From GCA-002708145 sp045562755 (GTDB lineage Bacteria > Chloroflexota > Dehalococcoidia > Lucifugimonadales > Lucifugimonadaceae): a stretch of DNA of 64,000 bases. Under the pieces are notes generated by a model, which saw only the letters and a program-made list of their open reading frames with translations, was not told the DNA's origin and ran no database searches. Position 1 is the stretch's first letter. Each line of letters begins with the position of its first letter. The DNA is taken from assembly GCA_045562755.1 (NCBI GenBank), contig JBJKVF010000006.1, forward strand, positions 558,001 through 622,000, read 5' to 3'. Both the position numbers and the translations under genes were made by a program. Positions 44,681-52,671 of the stretch are shown in pieces.

Positions 44681-44788
44681 TGGGATGGTATTGGTCAGTA
44701 AAATAAATTAATTTTTATTAGCTGATACTTGCTTTATACGCATTTCACTTAAAGCAAAAATACTATCCCGCCCTAAAACTTTTTTTTC
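44681..44788 (+). ncRNA. Structured small RNA A, three-way junction, upstream of proXVW
   Basis: Closing stem P1: GGGATGGTAT (44682-44691) with ATACTATCCC (44760-44769), ten pairs including one G-U. P2 starts TCAG (44695-44698)/CTGA (44722-44725). P3 is TGCTTTA (44730-44736)/TAAAGCA (44750-44756) with a 13-nt loop that contains CGCATTTCA. Eight T follow at 44780-44787. The G-U pair would become A-C on the other strand, which supports plus orientation. RNA B at 48558-48669 has the same plan with compensatory changes. It matches no riboswitch class I know. The rest of the 508-nt gap (44585-45092) holds the proX promoter and leader. Confidence 0.7.
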
Positions 44789-44833
44789 GAAAATTTTAAT
44801 ACTCCAATATTGTTTTAGTAAACTTTCCTAAAC

Positions 44834-44862
44834 TTGACTCAAAATAAACCACCTGTTATATT
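44834..44862 (+). promoter_or_regulatory. Sigma-70-type promoter of proXVW
   Basis: TTGACT (44834-44839), a 17-nt spacer, and TATATT (44857-44862). The start of transcription would be near 44869, leaving an unusually long leader of about 220 nt before proX. That leader has a small hairpin CTAAAT/ATTTAG and a GTGGGGAG...CCAC element near 44900, but no ORF of note. Confidence 0.65.
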
Positions 44863-45092
44863 TTATATTGAGATTTTCGATGAAAAAAAATAATACCTAA
44901 GTGGGGAGATAACCTCAAATAACCACATATTTTCAGAACTAAATTTTCAATTTAGTATTATAGATAATCAAATTCTATACAGTTCCAAAATCTAAAAAAT
45001 AAATATCTTCTTCTAAAATAATTATCCGAAATAATTTTATATTTATTTGTTGAAAAATATGTAGCCCGCTTTGTGAGAATAAGGAAAATTTA

Positions 45093-46154
45093 ATGATTAA
45101 AAACTTAATAAAAAGTAAACTTATAAAACTAACTACGGCTTCACTTATAACAGTGTTGTCATTGGCAATTATATCTTGTAGTGCTGATTCAGACAGTACG
45201 GAAAAAAGAGAGATTGTTTTTGGTGGTTTAAACTGGAATAGCGCTTTAGTTCAGAATGGAATAGCTCGATATATAGTTGAACATGGTTACGGACATAAAA
45301 CTTCTCAAATAGAAGGTGCTACTGTTCCTCTTTTTCAAGGACTAAGAAAAGGTGATGTAGATATCACTATGGAAATTTGGCTTCCAAACCAAAACGTAGT
45401 TTGGAATGAAGCTATAAAAGCAGGAGAAGTAATTCCTGTGGGTAAAAGTCTTGAAGACAATTGGCAAAGTACTTTCTTGATCCCATCTTATGTACAGGAT
45501 GCACATCCAGAGTTAGATTCTGTTGATGATTTGAAAGAAGAGAAATATAAATCATTATTTGCTCAAGCTGATAGTAATGGAAAAGCTGTTTTATATGGTT
45601 GTATAGCTGGATGGTCTTGTAGAGGAGTCCAAGAAGGAACAGAAGCTGGTCCCGGACAAATAGATGCTTACGGTTTAGCAGATCATGTTGAGTTACGAGA
45701 CCCAGGAACATCTGGTGCACTTGCTGCTGCAGTAGAAGGAGCATTTAAGAAAGAAGAACCCATACTATTCTATTATTGGGGGCCAACAAAGTTAATGGTT
45801 GATCTAGAATATCCAGAAAAAGTAATTGATCTGAAACAACCAGATCCAAGCCAGTGTACAGATAATGATCCTGTACATGGTTGTGCTTTCCCTCCAGCTG
45901 AAATAATGATCGCAATGAATACGGACTTAGTTGAAGATGCTCCATACCTAATCAAGTTCTTTAAGAACTGGGATTGGTCTGCAGGAAATCAGCTTGTAGC
46001 AGATGCATGGTATTCAGACAATGCTGATAATTATGGTACCGCTGAGGAAGCTTTCGAAGCTACAGCAGTATGGTTCTTAGAAAGTAATGATTCATGGCAA
46101 AGCTGGGTACCAGAAGATGTAAAAGAAAAAGTTTTAGCCAAAGTAACTGAATAA
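45093..46154 (+). CDS. proX: Glycine betaine/proline-type ABC transporter substrate-binding lipoprotein
   Basis: 353 aa. Lipobox LAIISC (Cys29) anchors it outside the membrane. OpuAC domain: IVFGGLNWNSALVQNGIARYIVEHGYG at the start, DITMEIWLPNQ, then two lobes with four Cys (YGCIAGWSC and QCTDNDPVHGC) likely forming disulfides. Trp-rich positions (W in ENWQ, GWSC, YYWGP, DWSAG) may make the aromatic cage for a quaternary ammonium. AAGGA precedes the ATG. A hairpin after the gene should let proX be made in excess over the ATPase and permease. Confidence 0.9.
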   Translation: MIKNLIKSKLIKLTTASLITVLSLAIISCSADSDSTEKREIVFGGLNWNSALVQNGIARYIVEHGYGHKTSQIEGATVPLFQGLRKGDVDITMEIWLPNQNVVWNEAIKAGEVIPVGKSLEDNWQSTFLIPSYVQDAHPELDSVDDLKEEKYKSLFAQADSNGKAVLYGCIAGWSCRGVQEGTEAGPGQIDAYGLADHVELRDPGTSGALAAAVEGAFKKEEPILFYYWGPTKLMVDLEYPEKVIDLKQPDPSQCTDNDPVHGCAFPPAEIMIAMNTDLVEDAPYLIKFFKNWDWSAGNQLVADAWYSDNADNYGTAEEAFEATAVWFLESNDSWQSWVPEDVKEKVLAKVTE

Positions 46155-46184
46155 TTTTTCTTTTAGAGGGACATTGTTAATATA

Positions 46185-46224
46185 AAAAAGGACTAGCTTA
46201 AATTATGATATGCTAGTCCTTTTT
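46185..46224 (+). terminator. Intercistronic terminator between proX and proV
   Basis: AAAAAGGACTAGC (46185-46197) and GCTAGTCCTTTTT (46212-46224) form a perfect 13-bp stem with a 14-nt loop and end in T residues. Partial read-through would explain continued expression of proV and proW. Confidence 0.85.
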
Positions 46225-46246
46225 ATTCCTAAAAGCATTGTGAATT

Positions 46247-47461
46247 ATGAATAATAAAATAAAAAAAAATGATTACCATCTAACAGTAAAAAATCTTTGG
46301 AAGGTTTTTGGTGATGACCCCTTAGCATCTTTATCTGAGGAATATCTTTTAAAATCAAGATCCGAAATACAATCCGAGATTGGGCAATTGATTGCTCTAA
46401 GAAATATTTCCTTCAATGTTAAAAGAGGAGAAACATTTGTTGTAATGGGTTTATCTGGTAGTGGAAAATCTACACTAGTAAGATGTTTGATTCGTTTAAT
46501 TGAAAAAACTTCTGGAAATATATCTGTAGATGGCGAAGATATAAATTCATTTGATGATAAAAACTTAATGGATTTTCGAAGAAATAAAGTATCAATGGTT
46601 TTTCAAAACTTTGGATTACTACCTCACCGAAATGTCATAGATAATGCTTGCTATGGTTTAGAAATCAAAGGTATACCTAAGAGGGAAAGGTATAAGATAG
46701 CCAAAAAAATGATTTCTCTTGTTGGTCTTGATGGTTGGGAATATTCAAAAGTTAGTGAGCTTAGTGGAGGAATGCAGCAGAGAGTAGGCCTTGCTAGAGC
46801 ATTAGCTGTTGAACCTGAAATACTACTTTTAGATGAGCCATTTAGTGGATTAGATCCTCTGATAAGACGCCAAATGAGATCTGAACTTGTTGATTTACAG
46901 AAAAAATTGAAAAAGACAATGGTTTTTATTACACATGATTTAGATGAAGCAATTGCCATTGGAGATACAATAGCAATAATGAGAGATGGAGAAATAATTC
47001 AAATGGGTGCACCTGAAGAAATAATTCTTAATCCGGCAGATAAATTTGTAGCTGAATTTACTGAAGATGTTTCTAAAGAGAATATATTAAGTACTTTGTC
47101 TATATCTGTTAAACCTGATCTAATATGGAATTTTTCTTCTGGATTTGATGAGCTTAAAAATCGTATGGGTAATCTTGAAATTATGCATATAGCTTTTGTG
47201 GATGATGAAGCATATTCACTTGGTGTATTGATGAGAAGTGATGTAGATCAATCTGAATCGATGGAAGATATAAAATTAATGTTAAAAAAATCACTACCGT
47301 CTATTTCTTCTACTAGTAGTCTAAAATCTGCTATTGCTAGTTTAGCAGATTCAGAAACTCCAATTCCTATTGTTGATTCGAGAGAAAAATTTGTAGGAGT
47401 TGCAACTCAAAGTTCTATTTTAAAAGCACTAAAAAAATATCAAACTGAAGAAATCGTATAA
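46247..47461 (+). CDS. proV: Glycine betaine-type ABC transporter ATPase with CBS domains
   Basis: 404 aa. Walker A GLSGSGKST (about 70), Q-loop VFQNFGLLPHR, signature LSGGMQQR (about 172), Walker B ILLLDEPFSGLD (about 195), switch His in ITHDLDEA. The part from about 285 to 400 forms two CBS repeats that in OpuA-type transporters sense ionic strength or cyclic-di-AMP. The N-terminus LTVKNLWKVFGDDP is usual for ProV. Confidence 0.93.
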   Translation: MNNKIKKNDYHLTVKNLWKVFGDDPLASLSEEYLLKSRSEIQSEIGQLIALRNISFNVKRGETFVVMGLSGSGKSTLVRCLIRLIEKTSGNISVDGEDINSFDDKNLMDFRRNKVSMVFQNFGLLPHRNVIDNACYGLEIKGIPKRERYKIAKKMISLVGLDGWEYSKVSELSGGMQQRVGLARALAVEPEILLLDEPFSGLDPLIRRQMRSELVDLQKKLKKTMVFITHDLDEAIAIGDTIAIMRDGEIIQMGAPEEIILNPADKFVAEFTEDVSKENILSTLSISVKPDLIWNFSSGFDELKNRMGNLEIMHIAFVDDEAYSLGVLMRSDVDQSESMEDIKLMLKKSLPSISSTSSLKSAIASLADSETPIPIVDSREKFVGVATQSSILKALKKYQTEEIV

Positions 47462-47474
47462 ATAGAGAGTTTGA

Positions 47475-48464
47475 ATGTCAAAAGTAAATAAAAAACAAGT
47501 AAAAGATAATAACACTCACCTTAGAGGATTTAATCTTAAAAAATTTTATTTTCCTTTCATAATAATATTTGGATCTTTTATATTATCTCTAGTGATTAAT
47601 GAGTCTGGTGTAGAAATAGCGATGGATTTTCCTATTGATATCAGTAAAGAATTAGAAGCCTCACTAGATGGATCAATCGACTGGATTGTACTTACTTTCG
47701 GAGGTTTTTTTGATGTGATTAGTGACTCTATAAAAATTATACTCGGAAAACTCATAGATTTATTACTTTGGATTCCTTGGCCTATAATCATGACTTTGAT
47801 TTTTATAATTGGATGGAAAGTTGCGTCAGTAAAAATTGCAAGTATGTCTGTATTAGGGTTATTAGTGCTTGCATCAGTTAACTTATGGGAGCCAACTATG
47901 GTTACTGTAGCGATAATGGTTGTTGCTGTTTTAATTTCAATAATTATTGGTATTCCTGTCGGTATTTTAGCAGCTAGAAATGATTTGATTGATGCTAGGA
48001 TAAGGCCAGTTTTGGATACTATGCAAACAATGCCAAGCTTTGTTTATCTTGTCCCAGGAATTATGCTTTTTGGTTTAGGAAATGTAGCAGCTATATTTGC
48101 TACAGTTTTGTATGCACTCCCACCTTGTATACGCCTTACAAATCTAGGTATAAGACAAGTGGATGCTTCAGTAGTTGAGGCTGGAAAATCATTTGGATCA
48201 AGCGATTTTCAATTGCTAATTAAGATACAGATACCTATGGCTATACCTACTATTATGGCTGGGGTAAACCAAACTGTAATGATGGCTCTTGCAATGTCAA
48301 CTATCGCAGCCATGGTAGGTGCCGGCGGCTTAGGTATAGAAGTATTAAGAGCTATGGGCCAATTGAGAGAAGGAGAAGCTGTGATTGCTGGTAGCGCAAT
48401 AGTAGTCTTAGCAATTATTATTGATAGAATCTCTCAAGGTTATGTAGATAAAAGATCTTTATAA
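47475..48464 (+). CDS. proW: Glycine betaine-type ABC transporter permease
   Basis: 329 aa. A hydrophilic N-terminal portion (1-90) with one helix precedes about six helices. The EAA loop reads VEAGKSFGSSDFQLLIKIQIPMAIPTI (about 237-262). MVGAGGLGIEVLRAM near the C-terminus is typical. Follows proV by 13 nt; the three genes form one operon that should import osmolytes such as glycine betaine or related methylated amines. Confidence 0.93.
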   Translation: MSKVNKKQVKDNNTHLRGFNLKKFYFPFIIIFGSFILSLVINESGVEIAMDFPIDISKELEASLDGSIDWIVLTFGGFFDVISDSIKIILGKLIDLLLWIPWPIIMTLIFIIGWKVASVKIASMSVLGLLVLASVNLWEPTMVTVAIMVVAVLISIIIGIPVGILAARNDLIDARIRPVLDTMQTMPSFVYLVPGIMLFGLGNVAAIFATVLYALPPCIRLTNLGIRQVDASVVEAGKSFGSSDFQLLIKIQIPMAIPTIMAGVNQTVMMALAMSTIAAMVGAGGLGIEVLRAMGQLREGEAVIAGSAIVVLAIIIDRISQGYVDKRSL

Positions 48465-48545
48465 AAAAGCTTTGGCTTTAATTTATGGAAATTTATTAAA
48501 CTACTATTTTTATAAATCTTAGTGTATTACAAATGCAAAAACTGT

Positions 48546-48551
48546 TATAAT
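48546..48551 (+). promoter_or_regulatory. -10 box of structured RNA B
   Basis: A perfect TATAAT 9 nt before the closing stem of RNA B, with ATTACAAA upstream as at RNA A. Confidence 0.55.
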
Positions 48552-48557
48552 TTATAC

Positions 48558-48669
48558 TCTGGAAGAGTATATACCATTGAGTAAATCACATCCAATTTTT
48601 TATTTAATGACGGAAGCTTTATCTGTTACTTCGCATTTTCATTTAAAGCATAGATACTCTTCCTTTTTT
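48558..48669 (+). ncRNA. Structured small RNA B, three-way junction, downstream of proXVW
   Basis: P1: GGAAGAGTAT (48561-48570) with ATACTCTTCC (48654-48663), ten Watson-Crick pairs, followed at once by six T (48664-48669), so P1 can also act as terminator. P2: CATT..AAAT (48575-48586) with ATTTAATG (48602-48609). P3: GCTTTA (48616-48621) with TAAAGC (48644-48649); its loop and 3' side contain CGCATTTTCATTTAAAGCA, nearly the same as in RNA A. A preceding TATACTCT (48553-48560) can compete with P1 for the 5' arm. It could be an independent sRNA or the structured 3' end of the operon. The facing gene at 48685 is on minus. Confidence 0.7.
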
Positions 48670-48684
48670 ATTGATGTGATTTTA

Positions 48685-49803
48685 TTATTGATTTTTATTT
48701 ATTATCTCTATTACTTTATTATGATAATTTCCTAAAGATTTCCATACATCATCTTGTTTTTTTATCCATTCATTGTAGAAATTATTATTTAAAAAACTTT
48801 TCCATCCACCAAGACTTCTATAGGAATCAATTATTTCATTAGCAGTGAAATAGTTATACATACCATTTAGATTATATTCATTTTTAAAATATTGATCGAA
48901 AAGCTCTATTTCATTTTTCACTTTTTCTCTAGTATAAAAATTTATCTCTTCACTTTCTTTTTCTTGATAACAGAAATACCAAGGAAATCTTAATTCTGCA
49001 TTTATTATCATTGTTGGGTTGTAATATTTTTGATGCCCTAAATAATCCCATATATCATTCCAGATATTACCTTTAGAATCTAATTCAACATCCTTTTTTA
49101 TTAAACCTTCTATAACAATCTTTTTTGATGCATCTAATTCAATATAATCTTTATATGCTTTTCCTTCATCTAACCAAGGCGTTAGAGCAAGGTATTCATC
49201 TATATCATTTATATCTCTTCCATAAACTAATCTTGCGTCTATTTCTAAGGCAACTTCTCTTTGCGCTAGTAAGTCTACCTTCTCACCAGCAGGATCATTA
49301 AAACCATAAAAACATATCTCAATAGCAGTCTTATATTCTTCACTAAATGTAACTTGGTGATCATTAATATTTTCAACTTCAGCAAAATAAGAATTTATAT
49401 TTTTTTCTAATATAAGTAATCGTCTCACGTAGATTCTAACTGAAGTTGTGAAATCATCTAAAGTGTATTCTTTTACTTTTCCTTGTTTATTTCTTTTGGT
49501 TAACCATCTGTTAATTGTTCCTTTTTTTATCCAATTATCTATTATATTTTCTTGCTCAATATTGCTATAAAGTTTTTCATTTTTTATATCTTCCAATAGA
49601 GTTTTATAAACGTTTTGAACACTTACTCTACCATCAGACTTAGGATGTTTAGTATTTATAGGATAGTTCCTAGGATTATTATCATGAATGTAATAAACCA
49701 GCTTTCTAAAGTAATCATATACTGGAGAGGAAGATTCTTTTTCACTCCACTTTAAGCTGTTCTCAAAGTCTTTTTTATTAAATCTAATTATTTTTCCTAG
49801 CAT
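48685..49803 (-). CDS. Hypothetical protein, unknown family
   Basis: 372 aa, soluble, acidic-basic mixed, rich in Tyr, Trp, Asn and Asp. N-terminal half is helical in appearance (DNPRNYPIN, TLLEDIKNE, TTSVRIYVRRLLILEKNI); the middle holds FYGFNDPAGEKVDLLAQRE; the C-terminal half has WNDIWDYLGHQKYYNPT and RFPWYFCYQE. No signal, membrane segment or known motif. Placed alone, downstream of RNA B and tail to tail with the transporter operon, at the edge of an accessory region. Confidence 0.6.
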   Translation of the reverse strand: MLGKIIRFNKKDFENSLKWSEKESSSPVYDYFRKLVYYIHDNNPRNYPINTKHPKSDGRVSVQNVYKTLLEDIKNEKLYSNIEQENIIDNWIKKGTINRWLTKRNKQGKVKEYTLDDFTTSVRIYVRRLLILEKNINSYFAEVENINDHQVTFSEEYKTAIEICFYGFNDPAGEKVDLLAQREVALEIDARLVYGRDINDIDEYLALTPWLDEGKAYKDYIELDASKKIVIEGLIKKDVELDSKGNIWNDIWDYLGHQKYYNPTMIINAELRFPWYFCYQEKESEEINFYTREKVKNEIELFDQYFKNEYNLNGMYNYFTANEIIDSYRSLGGWKSFLNNNFYNEWIKKQDDVWKSLGNYHNKVIEIINKNQ

Positions 49804-49837
49804 AATTAACTTCTTCTTATTTTTGTTCGTATTTGCA

Positions 49838-50149
49838 TTATTTACCTAATCTTTCATCTATTCTCATTATGTAATTAATACAATTTTCTCCATTATCTGA
49901 AAATAATTGAATTTCTGTTAAACTCAAGTCTTCTTCCTCTTTACCAGGTATTGTTCCACTAACTTGTGATTCTCTCCAACTAACATAATGTGAATGATTA
50001 ACATTTTTTTTCATTCTCAGAACACAATTTCTCATCAAGAGATTATCATTTTCTAAATCATCTATTCTTTTTTCTAATGCGCTAGTATCAGTACAACCAA
50101 TGGTCAAAATCATAAGTATCAAGGGAAATATTATTAGCCTCTTAATCAT
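49838..50149 (-). CDS. Small lipoprotein with coiled coil
   Basis: 103 aa. Signal ends in lipobox LTIGC (Cys19); residues 24-42 (ALEKRIDDLENDNLLMRN) have heptad spacing for a short coiled coil, like Lpp-type proteins. Two later Cys. Function unknown. Lies 34 nt upstream of the 372-aa unknown gene on the same strand and may be co-transcribed. Confidence 0.6.
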   Translation of the reverse strand: MIKRLIIFPLILMILTIGCTDTSALEKRIDDLENDNLLMRNCVLRMKKNVNHSHYVSWRESQVSGTIPGKEEEDLSLTEIQLFSDNGENCINYIMRIDERLGK

Positions 50150-50168
50150 TTTTCAAATCACTTTCTTT

Positions 50169-50262
50169 GTATTCATAAATTAATATTTTTATGTATTCAT
50201 AATTACAATTTATATAAACTACATTTTATTAGTAAATTTATATTATGTTATATGTATTCATA
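50169..50262. repeat. Three copies of GTATTCATA downstream of a hydrolase gene
   Basis: GTATTCATA at 50169-50177, 50193-50201 and 50254-50262. Inverted copies (TATGAATAC) occur on the other side of the gene at 50386-50925. The 236-nt gap 50150-50385 has no ORF I can support and is otherwise very AT-rich. Confidence 0.55.
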
Positions 50263-50349
50263 AAATATAATTAATAATATTCATTATAATATATTTATGC
50301 AGTATATATTACAGTATTTATAAATGGTACATGTCTAAATAATAAATAT

Positions 50350-50369
50350 CAATCTCTACTAGGAGATTG
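50350..50369 (-). terminator. Hairpin downstream of the YdjM-like gene
   Basis: CAATCTC and GAGATTG pair around a 6-nt loop, 16 nt after the stop of the minus-strand gene, followed on minus by a T-rich stretch without a clean T run. Weak intrinsic terminator at best. Confidence 0.4.
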
Positions 50370-50385
50370 AATACCTCAAGAATGA

Positions 50386-50925
50386 CTAAATTTTATCTAT
50401 TTTTTTCAATATAAACTTTAATAACATGAGAGCTGAAATTGGAATTGTAATTAAAATAATTTCACCTACTAAAACCTCAAAAAATTGCTCTCTAAAAAAG
50501 TATTCGATATCTAATGATGGCGCATTTATTGGCCTGTAAGGAAAAAAATATCTTGTATTATCAAAAGGAGCAAAAAAAGGAATACCATGAGTTGCGTTAG
50601 TAAGCATATCTAATAATCCATGAGACATAGTAATAAAAGAGAAATATATAAAAATCATAAAAGATTTAAATTTAGATAAATTTTCTTTTCTAAAGAATAA
50701 AAAATAGACCAACAAGCCTAATAATAAAGCAAAAAATATAGAATGACTTATGCCTCTGTGTCCAAATAAATGATCGTATGGCACCCCTAGATAATATCCA
50801 ATCATGTCTGCATCGGGCAATGCTGGACAAATAATAGATAGAATCCAAAATTTAGGTTTATTACTAACCCTAAAAATTTTACTCGCAAAAATACCTATTA
50901 TTGAGTGACTTACTATAGTGGGCAT
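50386..50925 (-). CDS. YdjM/DUF457-type membrane-bound metal-dependent hydrolase
   Basis: 179 aa with four to five helices. MPTIVSHSIIGIFASK, CPALPDADMIGYYL, and FGHRGISHSIFFALLLGLL carry the conserved His and Asp residues of the family. Predicted to be an inner-membrane metal hydrolase of unknown substrate (E. coli YdjM is SOS-regulated). It is flanked by six GTATTCATA/TATGAATAC motifs. Confidence 0.8.
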   Translation of the reverse strand: MPTIVSHSIIGIFASKIFRVSNKPKFWILSIICPALPDADMIGYYLGVPYDHLFGHRGISHSIFFALLLGLLVYFLFFRKENLSKFKSFMIFIYFSFITMSHGLLDMLTNATHGIPFFAPFDNTRYFFPYRPINAPSLDIEYFFREQFFEVLVGEIILITIPISALMLLKFILKKIDKI

Positions 50926-50979
50926 TTATAAACTATCCTAATCTCTTTCTAAAAATAATTACTTCACACAATCTATATT

Positions 50980-51034
50980 TATGAATACTGTTGTTTATAT
51001 TTTATGAATACTATTATACATATTTTATGAATAT
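50980..51034. repeat. Inverted copies of the GTATTCATA motif upstream of the YdjM-like gene
   Basis: TATGAATAC at 50980-50988 and 51003-51011 and TATGAATAT at 51026-51034, spaced 23 bp start to start, about two helical turns. This lies in the promoter region of the YdjM-like gene, so cooperative operator sites are plausible. Confidence 0.6.
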
Positions 51035-51049
51035 ATATCCTAACTCTGT

Positions 51050-52021
51050 CTATATACTTGGACCCCAAAGCAATATCGACGACATGTAAAAACTTTTCTT
51101 CGCAGTATCTGGGGCAGCGTCTAGTTTCACTGAACATAGAATAGGGCTGCCTGGAAAATTTTCAAGCTTGATTACTCGCTCTGGATCTCCCGTTTGAGTC
51201 TCAGAAATATTTCTAATTATGTCGTTATTAGCTACATTTTCTGTAGCTCTTTGAATCTCTAGCGAACCAGACCTCAATACATAATCGTCTATATGATCCT
51301 TAAGCTTTGTGCTTAGATAAGCTCCTATATATGGATCATTCAGTGGATCCAAAACTAACCAGTTTGCGTCTGAATCTTGACCAGACTCTTGTCTTGAACT
51401 CCAAAAAATTGATTGAATGTGTGCTATAACTGCAACTGTTGCCGCATGTTTTGCAGCCTCGAGGATTTTAAGCGCCTGTTTCCATTCGAATAAGTCAAGA
51501 CATGCTCTGGAAAAATATATTAAATCGTAAGTATTAGGAGAAAGATCATCTACAAGATCATAAGCATTTTTTTGTACAATGGTAAAAGAGTCAAATTCTT
51601 TAATATTTATGATATCTTTTGCATCTAGGGGATCAATATCTAGGTAGTCAATCACAGGTTTTATATTCAATTTCGCTAAAACCTGAAGGTCATATGTATC
51701 TTCTCGATATCCAACCATTAACACCCGCGATACAGATGGTAATTCTAGAGTGTCGATTCCGCACAATCCACCTAGCGCATTGAAGCGATTACCGCTTGCT
51801 GAATAATTCAGAGAATTTGTAATTTTTTCAAGGTCTTTAAATCGACTAATTGAGGTTCGGTATATTGACCAATCATTATAATTATTCTCATCAATAACGA
51901 ACTCTGGGTTGTCAGGCAATGAATAGGTCAACGCTCCCTTACTAACAAATAAGGATTTGAATCGAACTGCTATCCGATAAAGACCCATGTAACGTAAGAC
52001 GTATTTTAGAAAAACTTTCAT
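51050..52021 (-). CDS. Class I methyltransferase-like protein
   Basis: 323 aa. A Rossmann-type core is visible: RVLMVGYREDTYDLQVL (motif I position, about 109), VIDYLDIDPLDAKDI (acidic end of strand 2, about 135) and YDLIYFSRACLDLFEW (about 168). Motif I lacks the usual G-x-G, so SAM binding is uncertain. No signal. It reads like a methyltransferase-fold domain in glycan or natural-product loci. Its G+C looks higher than flanking accessory genes (24, 22 and 19 G+C in three 60-nt lines counted), though cox genes are similar. Confidence 0.5.
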   Translation of the reverse strand: MKVFLKYVLRYMGLYRIAVRFKSLFVSKGALTYSLPDNPEFVIDENNYNDWSIYRTSISRFKDLEKITNSLNYSASGNRFNALGGLCGIDTLELPSVSRVLMVGYREDTYDLQVLAKLNIKPVIDYLDIDPLDAKDIINIKEFDSFTIVQKNAYDLVDDLSPNTYDLIYFSRACLDLFEWKQALKILEAAKHAATVAVIAHIQSIFWSSRQESGQDSDANWLVLDPLNDPYIGAYLSTKLKDHIDDYVLRSGSLEIQRATENVANNDIIRNISETQTGDPERVIKLENFPGSPILCSVKLDAAPDTAKKSFYMSSILLWGPSI

Positions 52022-52023
52022 TA

Positions 52024-52485
52024 CTAAAAAACCAAAGCTGAAGACAATATAATAAAAGAAGTAATTCCAAAAAAAGTTCTGATGTTATGCCAAAAATTCC
52101 ATGGTTTTTTGTACCATAAAAAAACGTCCTTATACTCTTCTGGGTTTATTTTTTCTAATCTATTATTTAGTGGAACATTTTTAAAAGTTGTAATTACTAT
52201 GACACCTAAAAAATATAAAATTGTTGAAATCAAAGTATAGATAAACATATCCGAATCATTCCTACTCATATAAGTTAGAAATGGCATTGTGATTACGGGA
52301 CCGATGAAAACTATAAAAAAAATGGGATTTAAGATTACTTGATTTATAAATTTCATAGCACGATAGTATTCTTTATCATCAAGCCTTGCCAATCCTGGGT
52401 TAACTGCAATTGCAAATATAAATAAAAGTCCTGCCGTAAGTCCAATTTGTAGTATCACTATAATATATAAAATATCAAAAAACAT
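52024..52485 (-). CDS. DUF1772-type (anthrone oxygenase-like) membrane protein
   Basis: 153 aa, four helices: about 5-27, 48-70, 77-98 and 136-152. FAIAVNPGLARLDDKEYYRAMKFINQVILNPIFF is the typical start of DUF1772, and the conserved NVPLNNRL and WYKKPWNFWHNIRT occur later. Biochemical role unknown; fungal relatives are cofactor-free oxygenases. It ends 2 nt before the methyltransferase-like start. Confidence 0.75.
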   Translation of the reverse strand: MFFDILYIIVILQIGLTAGLLFIFAIAVNPGLARLDDKEYYRAMKFINQVILNPIFFIVFIGPVITMPFLTYMSRNDSDMFIYTLISTILYFLGVIVITTFKNVPLNNRLEKINPEEYKDVFLWYKKPWNFWHNIRTFFGITSFIILSSALVF

Positions 52486-52521
52486 GCTTGGTTATTAGTA
52501 TTTCAATTGATAGTAACAACT

Positions 52522-52671
52522 ATAAACTACATATAGTTTATTTGATAACCATTCCACGGGCTTATAAAGTTGTTTATATATAAATTTATCAAAACAAACA
52601 TAATTTATGATATGATTGGAATTTTATAAATACTTATAAACATGTTACATAAATACCATGTAATATATTAC
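52522..52671. repeat. Cluster of small AT-rich palindromes in a 300-nt gap
   Basis: ATAAACTA/TAGTTTAT (52522-52541, 4-nt loop), TTACAT/ATGTAA (52645-52663) and GTAATATATTAC (52660-52671). The gap 52486-52783 has no ORF; on the minus strand it is upstream of the DUF1772 gene and could hold operators and promoter. Confidence 0.4.

Noticed and set aside
44681..44788. RNA A as 5' leader (riboswitch) of the minus-strand FMO-like gene
   Set aside because: The stem's G-U pair becomes an A-C mismatch on minus, and the -10 box and T-tract are in plus orientation in both copies.
45412..45955. Minus-strand ORFs inside proX rich in Leu and Gln
   Set aside because: Shadow frames of a well-supported gene; composition is biased and no ribosome site is present.
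44681..48669. RNAs A and B as known riboswitches (SAM-II, glycine, THF, purine, glnA)
   Set aside because: None of the conserved core sequences of these classes could be found; only the general three-way-junction shape is comparable with purine-type folds.
50150..50385. CRISPR-like array from the repeated GTATTCATA
   Set aside because: Repeat units are only 9 bp and unevenly spaced, with no spacers of constant length and no cas genes.
51050..52021. Horizontal transfer of the methyltransferase-like gene from its higher G+C
   Set aside because: A sample line of the resident coxA gene gives the same G+C (24 of 60), so composition is not diagnostic.
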